A stretch of DNA of 34,223 bases, taken from Shewanella sp. (GTDB taxonomy: Bacteria > Pseudomonadota > Gammaproteobacteria > Enterobacterales > Shewanellaceae). Made by a program: the position numbers and the translations under genes. The notes under the pieces were generated by a model. That model worked only from the letters and a program-made list of their open reading frames with translations, made no database searches and had not been told where the DNA came from. Positions within the stretch are counted from its first letter, which is position 1; every line of letters begins with the position of its first letter. This document shows positions 1 through 7,406 of the stretch, in pieces. The stretch spans positions 1 through 34,223 of the forward strand of contig JAJNAU010000020.1 in NCBI GenBank assembly GCA_021462625.1, written 5' to 3'.

Positions 1-205
1 TAGAGAGCTTGTTTGTCCGGGCAATCATCTGCCGGGACTCCTTCGACTAGAATACCTTGTTGTTAAAGCAATTATGATGCCCATCAGCATATATACGAAT
101 ATCAGCCCACCCTTCAGCGGCGGCGATTACGGCACATAAAGTGACCCAAAAACGTCAAGGATAAGGGGAGGTCTGTTTGGCCGATTGACGAGGACTATCA
201 ATTAT
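1..205 (-). pseudogene. ISAs1-family transposase relic (N-terminal part)
   Basis: Read on the minus strand, three frames in succession give pieces of the N-terminal region of ISAs1/H-repeat type transposases: IIDSPRQSAKQ (about 205-170), then PLILDVF, then VTLCAVIAAAEGWADI (about 150-95), followed in shifted frames by GVPADD and MIARTNK near base 1. The order matches the family pattern of an acidic-Pro-Arg motif, a hydrophobic LCAVIAGAEGW segment and a GVPxDDTIAR segment. At least two frameshifts and stops break it, so it cannot encode a working protein. The rest would lie beyond base 1. No terminal inverted repeat was identified. The family call is by motif recognition and could not be checked by search. 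Confidence 0.6.
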
Positions 206-441
206 GCCGAAATGGGTGGAAGCGCTTTGAAATACATAGGGATCCACTCTCAAAAGGGAGTATAAGATCACTGCCAAGAATCGATCATCAACCCTGATGG
301 AGTCGCTAAAAACCTTCGCGATCTCGCCCTGGGCGTGAAAGGTAAGGCAGATATTTACTCAGTTATGTGATATTTACAGTGGCGCATGGGTATTGACTTG
401 ACGTAGTCTGGTGGAGAATGCCGTTTATGAGTGATGAGTTG

Positions 442-1086
442 ATGAAATATCTGATAATTCCCGTAACCCCTTTTCAGCAAAACTGCACCCTGTTGTGGTG
501 TGACGTCACCAAAAAAGCGGCGGTCGTCGATCCGGGCGGCAATCTGGATCGAATTCAGGCTGAGTTAACCCGGCAGGGCGTTACACTGGACAAGATTTTT
601 TTGACCCATGGTCATATCGACCATGTTGGGGCGGCGAAGCAATTGGCTGAAGCGACCGGAACGCAAATTTATGGTCCTCACATTGCTGATAAATTCCTGT
701 TCGAAGAGTTGCCTCATCAGAGTCAGACTTTTGGATTTCCTCAGTGCGCCAGCTTTGAGCCTGATCAATATCTGGAAGACGGTAATCGTTTGTCTTTGGG
801 TGAAATGGATATCGATGTGTTGCATTGCCCTGGACATACTCCCGGACATGTCGTGTTTTACCAGAAGGACACAGATATGGCGCTGGTAGGGGATGTTTTG
901 TTTCGCGGCTCCATTGGCAGAACAGATTTTCCTGGGTCAAACCATGGTCAGTTGTTAAAGTCTATTACCGGCAAATTATGGCCTCTGGGAAAACAGGTTA
1001 CCTTTATTCCCGGACATGGTCCGCTATCGACATTTGGTGAAGAGAGACGCAGTAATCCATTTGTCGCCGATCAGCTGTTCGATTGA
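442..1086 (+). CDS. MBL-fold metallo-hydrolase (YcbL-like, glyoxalase II family)
   Basis: This is a soluble cytoplasmic metallo-beta-lactamase-fold hydrolase of the YcbL/glyoxalase II-like group, which hydrolyses thioester-type substrates such as S-lactoylglutathione in characterised relatives. The zinc motif THGHIDHVG lies at residues 55-63 of the 214-residue product. It is followed by CPGHTPGHVVF, GDVLFRGSIGRTDFPG and FIPGHGPLSTFGEER, which supply the later metal His and Asp ligands. The start chosen is the ATG giving MKYLIIPVTPFQQNC, because E. coli YcbL begins in the same way. Upstream in-frame ATGs at 418 and 427 exist; 427 has GGAG ten bases upstream and could be used instead. The length is normal for the family. 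It is monocistronic, followed by a hairpin at 1093-1110. The family is confident, the exact substrate is not. Confidence 0.9.
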   Translation: MKYLIIPVTPFQQNCTLLWCDVTKKAAVVDPGGNLDRIQAELTRQGVTLDKIFLTHGHIDHVGAAKQLAEATGTQIYGPHIADKFLFEELPHQSQTFGFPQCASFEPDQYLEDGNRLSLGEMDIDVLHCPGHTPGHVVFYQKDTDMALVGDVLFRGSIGRTDFPGSNHGQLLKSITGKLWPLGKQVTFIPGHGPLSTFGEERRSNPFVADQLFD

Positions 1087-1092
1087 TTATTG

Positions 1093-1110
1093 AGGGGCTG
1101 CCAGGCCCCT
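1093..1110 (+). terminator. Possible terminator of the MBL-fold hydrolase gene
   Basis: AGGGGC and GCCCCT form a six-pair GC-rich stem with a TGCCAG loop just after the stop codon. Only a short T tract follows, so intrinsic termination is possible but not certain. Confidence 0.45.
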
Positions 1111-1240
1111 TGCCACTTTCCAATGATCCCCTTTCATTGCCCGACTCAAAGGCGTCATGCTGTCATTCGGACATTGCATCCTGTGTCGCAATCAATATTT
1201 TTTCACAGATTAAACAATAACCTGCATTTAACGCCATGAA

Positions 1241-1513
1241 TTAAGGAAGGTGCGAACAAGTCCTCTCACCGCTCTGGCTTACGGGCAAATTCGAGTTCAA
1301 GTTATTCAGCTGAAGCAAGGTGGGTTGCCTTTCAAAGCACAATACCACAGCAATCGTGTTTGCCCGAAAGCCCCGAAGGGCGAGGCTGACAGCCCATCTG
1401 CTTGATTACAGCTCTTGCTAAGGACTCAGGCCATTAAGGTCGAGCTGCGACGCGCATCTAGAGGTTGCCATCACTGGCAGAGCACGCACGGGACTTTTTC
1501 GTACCTTCCTTAG
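1241..1513 (+). mobile_element. IS5-type miniature inverted-repeat element, copy 1 (265 bp)
   Basis: The left end GGAAGGTGCGAACAAGTCC (from 1245) and the reverse complement of the right end, GGAAGGTACGAAAAAGTCC (to 1509), match at 17 of 19 positions. The first 16 bases equal the terminal inverted repeat of IS5 as I know it. Flanks are TTAA (1241-1244) and TTAG (1510-1513), fitting the YTAR target of IS5 but no longer identical. The 265-bp interior has no meaningful reading frame and carries a small GCCC-CGAA-GGGC hairpin at 1370-1381. The same interior recurs in inverted orientation at 7210-7402, and the first 60 or so bases recur at 34163. It is non-autonomous and would need an IS5-like transposase supplied from elsewhere. 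Confidence 0.85.
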
Positions 1514-1984
1514 CGGTGTTGAGCTGATTACCCGCCTGCGAATGGGTAACAGCCCAGAGTGCTCGTCACTGTTTACCATTCTGGTACAGCAAGCGCATAT
1601 CTAAAAATTAACAAGTATAGGCATTTCATCGTTAACAAAACGCAGGTTGAAATTCCAACGTCTATTTTTATGGCTTTTCAAATCAGCAACCTTCCTGTTT
1701 GGCCATAGCACAGGTAATGGTGAAAAACTGATTGATATAATATATTTTTTACTTCACTAAATTAGATTAAACGTTAATGGCTAATCCAGTGTAGATAAAT
1801 CAGGTTTGACTGAAGATTTTATATATAAAGTTCAGATAAAACATGGCGTTTAATTTTTGTTTGCTTGGTATGAGAACATGATTACAACTGACTTTTTAAA
1901 ACGATTAAGTTCAAAAAATCACCGTTTTGTGATAATCCCGCGTCAAAGGCATTTTTCATACAGTTTTACTGCTGCGGCATATTG

Positions 1985-2013
1985 TTGACACAAGTCAACA
2001 TTTTGTGAAATGA
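1985..2013 (+). promoter_or_regulatory. Candidate promoter with overlapping palindrome, TonB2 operon
   Basis: A perfect -35 hexamer TTGACA (1985-1990) is followed after 17 bases by AAATGA (2008-2013), a weak -10. The -35 overlaps the inverted repeat TTGAC-ACAA-GTCAA (1985-1998), which could bind a dimeric regulator. No specific regulator is assigned. Confidence 0.4.
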
Positions 2014-2024
2014 TGCCTCCGGCT

Positions 2025-2045
2025 CTATTCCCCGCAAGGGTATAG
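2025..2045 (+). promoter_or_regulatory. Leader hairpin upstream of the DUF3450 gene
   Basis: CTAT-T-CCC (2025-2032) pairs with GGG-T-ATAG (2038-2045), with one T-T mismatch and a short loop. It would lie near the 5' end of a transcript from the 1985 promoter candidate. It could stabilise the mRNA or be a small operator; the function is unknown. Confidence 0.25.
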
Positions 2046-2179
2046 GATACTTAACAAAAAACAAACAATCACAATATAAAGACATGCTCAAAGGCGCGAC
2101 TGCCAGTGGCATTGTTTGCCAAATCGCACACAGCCCGCGAGTTTAACCTTTTTAATTCATATCAAATTGGTTGGGAACT

Positions 2180-2962
2180 ATGTCCAAGGTAAGTAATAGA
2201 ACAAAAATCGCTACTGCACTGGTTGGTGCCCTAGCGTTTGCCATCAGCAACTCAGTCGTTGCAGACCCTCTTACCGACGTGCAAAAAGCGGATGGCAAGA
2301 TTCATGCTCAAGCGGCAGCATCTCAAAAGACGGTTGATAAGTATTTTGACCAGGCTCAGGATATGCTGTTCGAATACAGTTCAGTGGCTGATGAGCGTGA
2401 ATCCCTCAAGGCGTACAATGACTATTTGGCCAGCCTGGTTGCCGATCAGGAAGCGACAATGAAGTCCATTCAGGACGACATTAACGGTGTTGACCGTCTG
2501 CGTCAGGGCGTTGTGCCTCTGATGTTCAAAATGGTAGAAGCGCTGGATCAGTTTGTGGCCTTGGATCTGCCGTTTAACACTGAGATCCGTAAAGAGCGTG
2601 TTGAGAACCTCAAGAAACTGCTGAACACCGCTGAAGTAACGCTGGCAGAAAAATATCGTCTGATCCTGGATGCCTATAACATAGAGCGCGAATATGGTCG
2701 CTTCCTGGGCATTGAAACCGGTCAGTTGAATATTGATGGTAAAGAAGTGTTGGTTGACTTCCTGAATTTGGGCCGTGTTAGCTTGTATGCCGAGAGCCTG
2801 GATCAGAAGTCTGGTTGGATGTACAACCAGCAAACCCAAAGCTGGGATCCGCTGGATGACTCATACCTACGTGAGTTGACCAAAGGTATTCGTATGGCTC
2901 GCAAGCAGGGTGCACCAGATCTCTTCTCCTTACCAATTCCAGCTGCGGAGGCTGCACAATAA
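2180..2962 (+). CDS. DUF3450 domain protein, first gene of the TonB2 operon
   Basis: The product has about 260 residues. A signal peptide (MSKVSNRTKIATALVGALAF then AISNSVVA) is followed by a largely helical, charged DUF3450 domain with likely coiled-coil between about residues 30 and 110, so it is probably periplasmic. It is the first gene of a run in which TtpC, ExbB, ExbD, TonB and a TPR protein follow. DUF3450 proteins are known neighbours of TonB2-type systems and may help transmit force or stabilise the complex, but that role is inference. The start is the ATG at 2180; an in-frame TTG at 2171 gives three more residues and is less likely. Its TAA stop shares one base with the next ATG (TAATG), indicating translational coupling. 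Confidence 0.85.
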   Translation: MSKVSNRTKIATALVGALAFAISNSVVADPLTDVQKADGKIHAQAAASQKTVDKYFDQAQDMLFEYSSVADERESLKAYNDYLASLVADQEATMKSIQDDINGVDRLRQGVVPLMFKMVEALDQFVALDLPFNTEIRKERVENLKKLLNTAEVTLAEKYRLILDAYNIEREYGRFLGIETGQLNIDGKEVLVDFLNLGRVSLYAESLDQKSGWMYNQQTQSWDPLDDSYLRELTKGIRMARKQGAPDLFSLPIPAAEAAQ

Positions 2963-4320
2963 TGAAGAAGTTTATTTCTACTGCCATCGTGGCGGCGACA
3001 TTTGCTCTGAGCTCTGCCAGTGCTGTTGCGGAAAACGCGCCTCAGAACATTGAACAGCTGCTCAAGCAAGTTCAATCTGATCGTAACTCTCAGGCCAAGC
3101 AAAATGCCAAGCGTGAAGCTGAATTTAAATCTGTTCGTGGCGATAAAGCCGCATTGCTGAAGCGTGAAAAAAACGCATTGGCTGCTGAACGTCAGCGTGG
3201 TCAGGATCTGAACCAGGCGTTTCTCGACAATGAGCGCAAGATTGCTCAGTTAGAAGAAGACCTGAAAACCGCTCAGGGTGACCTGGGTGAAATGTTCGGT
3301 GTAGTTAAAGGCGAAGCCGGTGATTTTGCTGCTAAGCTGGTTGGCTCCAACATTAGCGCTCAGTACCCAGGCCGTGAAGCTTTCATCGCTGAACTGGGTG
3401 CCCGCAAGCAGCTGCCAAAAATCGAAGAACTGGAAAAGTTCTGGGAAGACCAGCTGTTTGAAATGGTTGAAAGTGGCAAAGTTGTCAAGTTCCAGGGCCA
3501 GGTAACTGGTATTGACGGTAACGTGCGTGACACCACCATTACCCGTGTTGGTACCTTCAACCTGCTGGCTGATGGCGAATACGTGGTATTCAACCCTGAA
3601 CTGGGTCTGATCCAGGAGCTGTCTCAGCAGCCTGACGGATATGTAGTCAGTACTGTTGCTCCATTTGAGTCTGCCTCAGCAGGGACGGCTCAAAACCTGT
3701 ATGTTGACCTGACAGGTGGTGTGCTGCTGAACATCTTTACTCAGAAAGCTTCTATTGAAGACCGTATCGAAGCCGGTGGTCCAATCGGTTACATCATTAT
3801 TGGTCTGTTGGTACTGGGTGCATTGATTGCACTGGAGCGTCTGATCACTCTGTCAATCGTTTCTGCCAAAGTTAAGGCTCAACGTAAGAACCTGGAAAAC
3901 CCAGGTGACAACCCTCTGGGTCGTGTCCTGAAAGTTTATCGGGAAAACCAAGACGTTGACGTTGAAACTCTGGAGCTGAAGCTGGATGAAGCCATCCTGA
4001 AAGAAACGCCTGCGCTGGAAACCCGTATCTCTATCATCAAAGTATTCGCTGCTATTGCGCCTATGATGGGTCTGCTCGGTACCGTAACCGGTATGATTGC
4101 AACCTTCCAGAGCATTCAGTTGTTCGGTACCGGTGATCCAAAACTGATGGCGGGTGGTATCTCTATGGCGCTGGTAACTACCGTTGAGGGTTTGATTGCT
4201 GCACTGCCGCTGATGTTACTGCACGCCATTGTGGTTGCACGCTCCAAGTCTGTTGTTCAGATCCTGGAAGAGCAGAGCGCCGGTATTGTAGCTGAGCACG
4301 CTGAGAAGAGGGCTAAGTAA
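2962..4320 (+). CDS. ttpC: TtpC-like MotA/TolQ/ExbB proton channel family protein
   Basis: This 452-residue inner-membrane protein has a signal peptide (residues 1-23), a coiled-coil rich periplasmic region (about 28-110), a further periplasmic domain to about 265, then membrane segments at about 273-295, 359-385 and 400-426. The MotA/TolQ/ExbB signature GLLGTVTGMI lies at 370-379. This long form, with a large N-terminal periplasmic extension, matches TtpC, the extra component that Vibrio TonB2 systems need besides ExbB2, ExbD2 and TonB2. GGAGG lies about a dozen bases before the ATG inside the upstream gene. Its stop overlaps the exbB start by one base. It is predicted to work with ExbB-ExbD-TonB to couple the proton gradient to outer-membrane transport. 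Confidence 0.9.
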   Translation: MKKFISTAIVAATFALSSASAVAENAPQNIEQLLKQVQSDRNSQAKQNAKREAEFKSVRGDKAALLKREKNALAAERQRGQDLNQAFLDNERKIAQLEEDLKTAQGDLGEMFGVVKGEAGDFAAKLVGSNISAQYPGREAFIAELGARKQLPKIEELEKFWEDQLFEMVESGKVVKFQGQVTGIDGNVRDTTITRVGTFNLLADGEYVVFNPELGLIQELSQQPDGYVVSTVAPFESASAGTAQNLYVDLTGGVLLNIFTQKASIEDRIEAGGPIGYIIIGLLVLGALIALERLITLSIVSAKVKAQRKNLENPGDNPLGRVLKVYRENQDVDVETLELKLDEAILKETPALETRISIIKVFAAIAPMMGLLGTVTGMIATFQSIQLFGTGDPKLMAGGISMALVTTVEGLIAALPLMLLHAIVVARSKSVVQILEEQSAGIVAEHAEKRAK

Positions 4321-4847
4321 TGATGCTAATCCTGATGGATGTTTGGGATTCCGTCAGGGGCTTCATGGCCTCCGGGGGCGATGTCCTCTGGCTGGTTGCG
4401 GCAGTGTTGTTCTTAATGTGGGTGTTAATGCTTGAGCGTTATTGGTATCTGACCTTTGTCACGCCAAAGCAGCACAAAGCAATTATCACTGCATGGGAAG
4501 CCAGAGAGGAAAATACCTCCTGGTATGCACACCGCATCCGTGAAGCTTGGGTATCCCAAGCTAAGCAAGACTTGAACGCACGCATGCTGCTCGTTAAAAC
4601 CCTGGTGGCCATCTGTCCAATGATAGGTCTGCTGGGTACCGTAACCGGTATGATTAGCGTGTTTGACGTAATGGCAATTCATGGAACGAGTAATGCACGC
4701 ATGATGGCGGCAGGTATCTCGATGGCGACTATGCCAACCATGGCTGGTATGGTCGCGGCGCTTTCCGGGGTATTTTTCAGTACCCGACTGGACGCCAAGA
4801 TGAAAATTAGTCTTGAAAAGCTGAAAGACAGCATGCCGCATCATTAA
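4320..4847 (+). CDS. exbB: ExbB2 proton channel subunit
   Basis: At 175 residues this is a short MotA/TolQ/ExbB family protein, typical of TonB2-type ExbB rather than the longer ExbB1. Membrane segments lie at about 20-40, 92-117 and 130-153. The signature GLLGTVTGMI (103-112) is identical to that in the upstream TtpC, pointing to a shared domain. With ExbD it forms the inner-membrane proton channel that energises TonB. The start at 4320 overlaps the ttpC stop (TAATG); further in-frame ATGs at 4323 and 4335 leave a few residues of uncertainty. The next gene begins 13 bases after the stop, behind an AGAGAG ribosome-binding sequence. Confidence 0.93.
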   Translation: MMLILMDVWDSVRGFMASGGDVLWLVAAVLFLMWVLMLERYWYLTFVTPKQHKAIITAWEAREENTSWYAHRIREAWVSQAKQDLNARMLLVKTLVAICPMIGLLGTVTGMISVFDVMAIHGTSNARMMAAGISMATMPTMAGMVAALSGVFFSTRLDAKMKISLEKLKDSMPHH

Positions 4848-4860
4848 AGAGAGAATAAAT

Positions 4861-5265
4861 ATGGCACGTAAAAAGCACTCAACGATGGATGAAGAAGCGC
4901 AAATCGATATGACGCCGATGCTCGACATCGTGTTCATCATGTTGATCTTCTTCATCGTAACGACATCTTTTGTGAAGCCATCAGGTTTGGACTACAACAA
5001 ACCAGAAGCCAGTACTGCAACCAAGAAGCCATCTGCGAACATCTTTATCGGTGTGAGCAAGACCGGCATCATCATGATGGAAAACCGTCAGGTTGATGTT
5101 GAGCGTGTAACTGCGAACGTAGAGCGTATGTTGGCTGAAGCACCTGAAGCTGCGGTTCTTATCCAGGCGGATAAAGAAGCTCGGCACGGTCTGGTGATTA
5201 AGGTCATGGATCAGGTGAAGGCTGCCGGCATTAGCAAGATATCGGTATCAGCGGGGAACGAATAA
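4861..5265 (+). CDS. exbD: ExbD2 biopolymer transport protein
   Basis: The 134-residue protein has the ExbD/TolR layout: a short cytoplasmic N-terminus, one membrane segment (about 20-40) opening with the conserved IDMTPMLDIVFIMLIFF pattern, and a periplasmic domain. The Asp at residue 22 corresponds to the proton-translocating Asp of the family. It assembles with ExbB and TonB in the inner membrane. Position and spacing (13 bases after exbB, one base before the tonB start) place it in the operon. The length is normal for ExbD2. Confidence 0.94.
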   Translation: MARKKHSTMDEEAQIDMTPMLDIVFIMLIFFIVTTSFVKPSGLDYNKPEASTATKKPSANIFIGVSKTGIIMMENRQVDVERVTANVERMLAEAPEAAVLIQADKEARHGLVIKVMDQVKAAGISKISVSAGNE

Positions 5266-5266
5266 T

Positions 5267-5881
5267 ATGATTAGAGCAATAGTATCAATACTCATTGGTG
5301 CTGCTATCACATTTGCTCTGTTTGTATTTATGGCGTTCTTGATCGGCGGAGGCGCCAAGCGCGCCGAAGTCGGCGAAGAATCCCCTGTTATTCAGATTAC
5401 TATGGATAAACAGGATGCAACGGCGCAGAAGAAACCGAGGGTAGCACCTAAGCCACCACCACCACCGGAGCAGCCGCCAAAGCCTGATACGACTCCACCG
5501 GATGCTTCTTCCGACATTGATAGCTCCATGTCTTTCAACATGGGTGCTGTTGAGGCGGGCTCGGCCAACACCGGGTTTAAGCTGGGTAACATGATGACCC
5601 GTGATGGTGATGCAACACCTATCGTACGTATCGAGCCTCAATATCCTGTGGCTGCGGCACGTGATGGCAAAGAAGGCTGGGTACAGCTGAGCTTTACCAT
5701 TAACGAAATTGGTGGTGTGGAAGACATTAAGATTATCAAGTCTGAGCCAAGACGTGTCTTTGACCGTGAGGCGAAGCGTGCACTGAAGAAGTGGAAGTAC
5801 AAGCCTAAGATTGTTGATGGTAAAGCTATCAAACAGCCAGGCATGACTGTCGAGTTGGACTTTAAACTCAATAAAGGCTAA
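5267..5881 (+). CDS. tonB: TonB2 energy transducer
   Basis: The 204-residue protein has an N-terminal membrane anchor (about 5-27), a short periplasmic Pro-rich spacer (KPPPPPEQPPKPD, about 62-75) and a C-terminal TonB domain (about 115-204) with the RIEPQYPVAAARDGKEGWV motif. The spacer is short compared with E. coli TonB, which is typical of TonB2. It spans the periplasm to contact the TonB box of outer-membrane receptors. The ATG follows the exbD stop by one base. AAGGAG for the next gene overlaps the end of this one, so all are co-transcribed. A possible client is the copper receptor at 32138, but many other receptors are expected in the genome. Confidence 0.94.
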   Translation: MIRAIVSILIGAAITFALFVFMAFLIGGGAKRAEVGEESPVIQITMDKQDATAQKKPRVAPKPPPPPEQPPKPDTTPPDASSDIDSSMSFNMGAVEAGSANTGFKLGNMMTRDGDATPIVRIEPQYPVAAARDGKEGWVQLSFTINEIGGVEDIKIIKSEPRRVFDREAKRALKKWKYKPKIVDGKAIKQPGMTVELDFKLNKG

Positions 5882-5892
5882 GGAGATTGTGA

Positions 5893-7149
5893 ATGCGTAA
5901 AGTGAACAAACTTGCCGCTGCGATGTTGCTCTCCTTGTCAGGTGGCGCCATTGTGGCGTCACCGGCTGTCCTGGCAGCTAAAGGTGACTGTCCAATCGAC
6001 AAGCGCAAGTCTCAGGCAGTGGGTCAGTCCAGTGCCAAGAAGGTACAAAAGTCTTTTCAGGCTTATCAGGACGGCAATCTTGATGAGGCCATTACTATTC
6101 TGCTGGAAGCCAATCCAAAAGATAAGTTCGACAAGGCTTATGTGGCTCGGATGCTGGGTAACTTCTACGCCGAAAAAGGCCAGATGGATACCTCGCTGAA
6201 ATATCTGAAACAGGCTGTTGACGCCAACGTACTGGGTGGTACTGACCATGGCCAAACCATGCGCCTGTATGCAGATATTCTGGTTGGTGAGAAGCAGTTC
6301 AAGGAAGCCGTTGGGTACTATTACAAGTGGATGGAATTCACCTGTAAAAAAGAAGACTCTCAGGTTTACCGCCGGATTGCCGTCTCACACAGCCAGCTTA
6401 AAGAGTGGGACAAGACTCTGGCTGCTGCAGATAAAGCGATTCAGTATACTGATAAGCCTGATAAAGGTCTGTATCAACTGAAACTGACTTCTTATTACAA
6501 CAAGAAGCAGTACAAAAACGCCATCAATGTGCTTGAAACCATGGTGAAATTGTTCCCGGCGGACAAAACTCTGTGGGTGCAGTTGGCGCAGTTCTATCTG
6601 CTGGTTGAAGACTATAATAATGCTGCGGTCACCTATGATCTGGCGTACAAGATGGGTGCTTTGACCACTGAGGCTAACCTCAAACGTCTGCCTCAGCTGC
6701 TGGCTCAGCAGGGTGCTCCTTATCAGGCTGCCAAAGTGTTTGAGAAGCATCTGAAGTCCGGTGATATCAAGAAAGATAAAGCCAACGTTGAACAACTGGC
6801 CCGTTTTTACCATCAGGCCAAGGAATTGAAGACTGCTGCCGGCTATTATGGTGAAGCAGCGGCATTCGACAACGATGGCGACATTTACTTGAAGCAAGGT
6901 CGTCTCTACTCCATCGAACGGGACTACAAACCTGCTATCGCAGCTTTCAAGAAGGCTGTGAATTCGGGTGTGAAAAACCAGGGTGAAGTCTACTTTGAGC
7001 TGGGCTTGGCCTACATTGGTCTGAAGCAGTACAAGTCTGCATACACTTATATGCAGCGTGCGGCCAACGACAGTAAAACAGCCAAAAATGCCAAGAGCTA
7101 TATCAGCTATATCAAAGAGAAAGCACGTATCAACAACGTGACACTTTGA
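5893..7149 (+). CDS. Periplasmic tetratricopeptide repeat protein of the TonB2 operon
   Basis: The 418-residue product has a signal peptide (MRKVNKLAAAMLLSLSGGAI, cleavage near AVLAA) followed by helix-turn-helix TPR-like repeats across about residues 45-405, for example AYVARMLGNFYAEKGQMD and VYFELGLAYIGLKQYKSA. It is the last gene of the operon, 11 bases after tonB with a good AAGGAG site, and ends at a strong hairpin terminator. A TPR protein at this position is common in TonB2 clusters of Shewanella and Vibrio. It is likely a periplasmic scaffold for the TonB complex; its exact partner is not shown by the sequence. Confidence 0.88.
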   Translation: MRKVNKLAAAMLLSLSGGAIVASPAVLAAKGDCPIDKRKSQAVGQSSAKKVQKSFQAYQDGNLDEAITILLEANPKDKFDKAYVARMLGNFYAEKGQMDTSLKYLKQAVDANVLGGTDHGQTMRLYADILVGEKQFKEAVGYYYKWMEFTCKKEDSQVYRRIAVSHSQLKEWDKTLAAADKAIQYTDKPDKGLYQLKLTSYYNKKQYKNAINVLETMVKLFPADKTLWVQLAQFYLLVEDYNNAAVTYDLAYKMGALTTEANLKRLPQLLAQQGAPYQAAKVFEKHLKSGDIKKDKANVEQLARFYHQAKELKTAAGYYGEAAAFDNDGDIYLKQGRLYSIERDYKPAIAAFKKAVNSGVKNQGEVYFELGLAYIGLKQYKSAYTYMQRAANDSKTAKNAKSYISYIKEKARINNVTL

Positions 7150-7162
7150 TGTTAAGCCAAGT

Positions 7163-7190
7163 AAAAAGGCCACTTGATGTGGCCTTTTTT
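7163..7190 (+). terminator. Terminator of the TonB2 operon
   Basis: AAAAAGGCCAC (7163-7173) and GTGGCCTTTTT (7179-7189) form an 11-pair stem with a TTGAT loop, running directly into a T tract. This is a strong intrinsic terminator 13 bases after the TPR gene stop. Confidence 0.9.
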
Positions 7191-7205
7191 GTCACTGAAA
7201 TTCAG

Positions 7206-7406
7206 TTAGGGAAGGTGCAAATATCTCCCGTGCGTACTCTGCCAGTGATGACATCCCCGAGTTGCGCGATGCAGCTCGACGTTAATGGCCTGAGTCCTTA
7301 GCGAGAGCGGCAACCAAGCAGATAGGGCTGTCAGCCTCGCCCTTCGGGGCTTTAGGGCAAACACGTCAGCCAGAGCGGTGCGAGAACTGGTTCGCACCTT
7401 CCTTAG
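7206..7406 (-). mobile_element. IS5-type miniature inverted-repeat element, copy 2 (193 bp)
   Basis: The element (7210-7402) is an inverted copy of the one at 1245-1509. Its reverse complement shares the same interior (GCCCCGAAGGGCGAGGCTGA and AAGGACTCAGGCCATTAA) but lacks about 72 bases just inside one end. Terminal repeats are GGAAGGTGCAAATATC and, reverse-complemented from the right, GGAAGGTGCGAACCAG. A perfect TTAG duplication flanks it (7206-7209 and 7403-7406), agreeing with the YTAR target of IS5. The right-hand duplication contains the TAA stop of the minus-strand GGDEF-like gene. There is no coding capacity. Confidence 0.88.

Larger units (their letters stand above)
1514..2179. other. 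Gene-free leader region before the TonB2 operon
   Basis: No convincing coding sequence was seen on either strand. The region is AT-rich between about 1600 and 2010. It holds an imperfect inverted repeat TTACCC...GGGTAA (1528-1549), an isolated TATAAT at 1736-1741 without a clear -35 partner, a TTGACA-based promoter candidate (1985-2013) and a leader hairpin (2025-2045). The distance from the promoter candidate to the first start codon, about 160 bases, leaves room for a structured 5' untranslated leader. No Fur box was recognised. Confidence 0.5.

Noticed and set aside
266-361. Plus-strand open tail reading IINPDGVAKNLRDLALGVKG and further, ending at a TGA
   Set aside because: It looks protein-like but has no start, is preceded by a stop at 263-265 and matches no family I recognise. 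It overlaps nothing useful, so no gene is claimed.
1514-1600. Possible riboswitch formed by TTACCC...GGGTAA and later pairs
   Set aside because: It matches no riboswitch consensus I know, and it lies too far (more than 550 bases) from the next gene.
5285-5962. Long minus-strand open frame over tonB (225 codons)
   Set aside because: It is a shadow of the tonB frame; tonB has family motifs, a ribosome-binding site and operon context.
6385-7173. 262-codon minus-strand frame over the TPR gene
   Set aside because: It is antisense to a clear signal-peptide TPR protein and has no recognisable motif.
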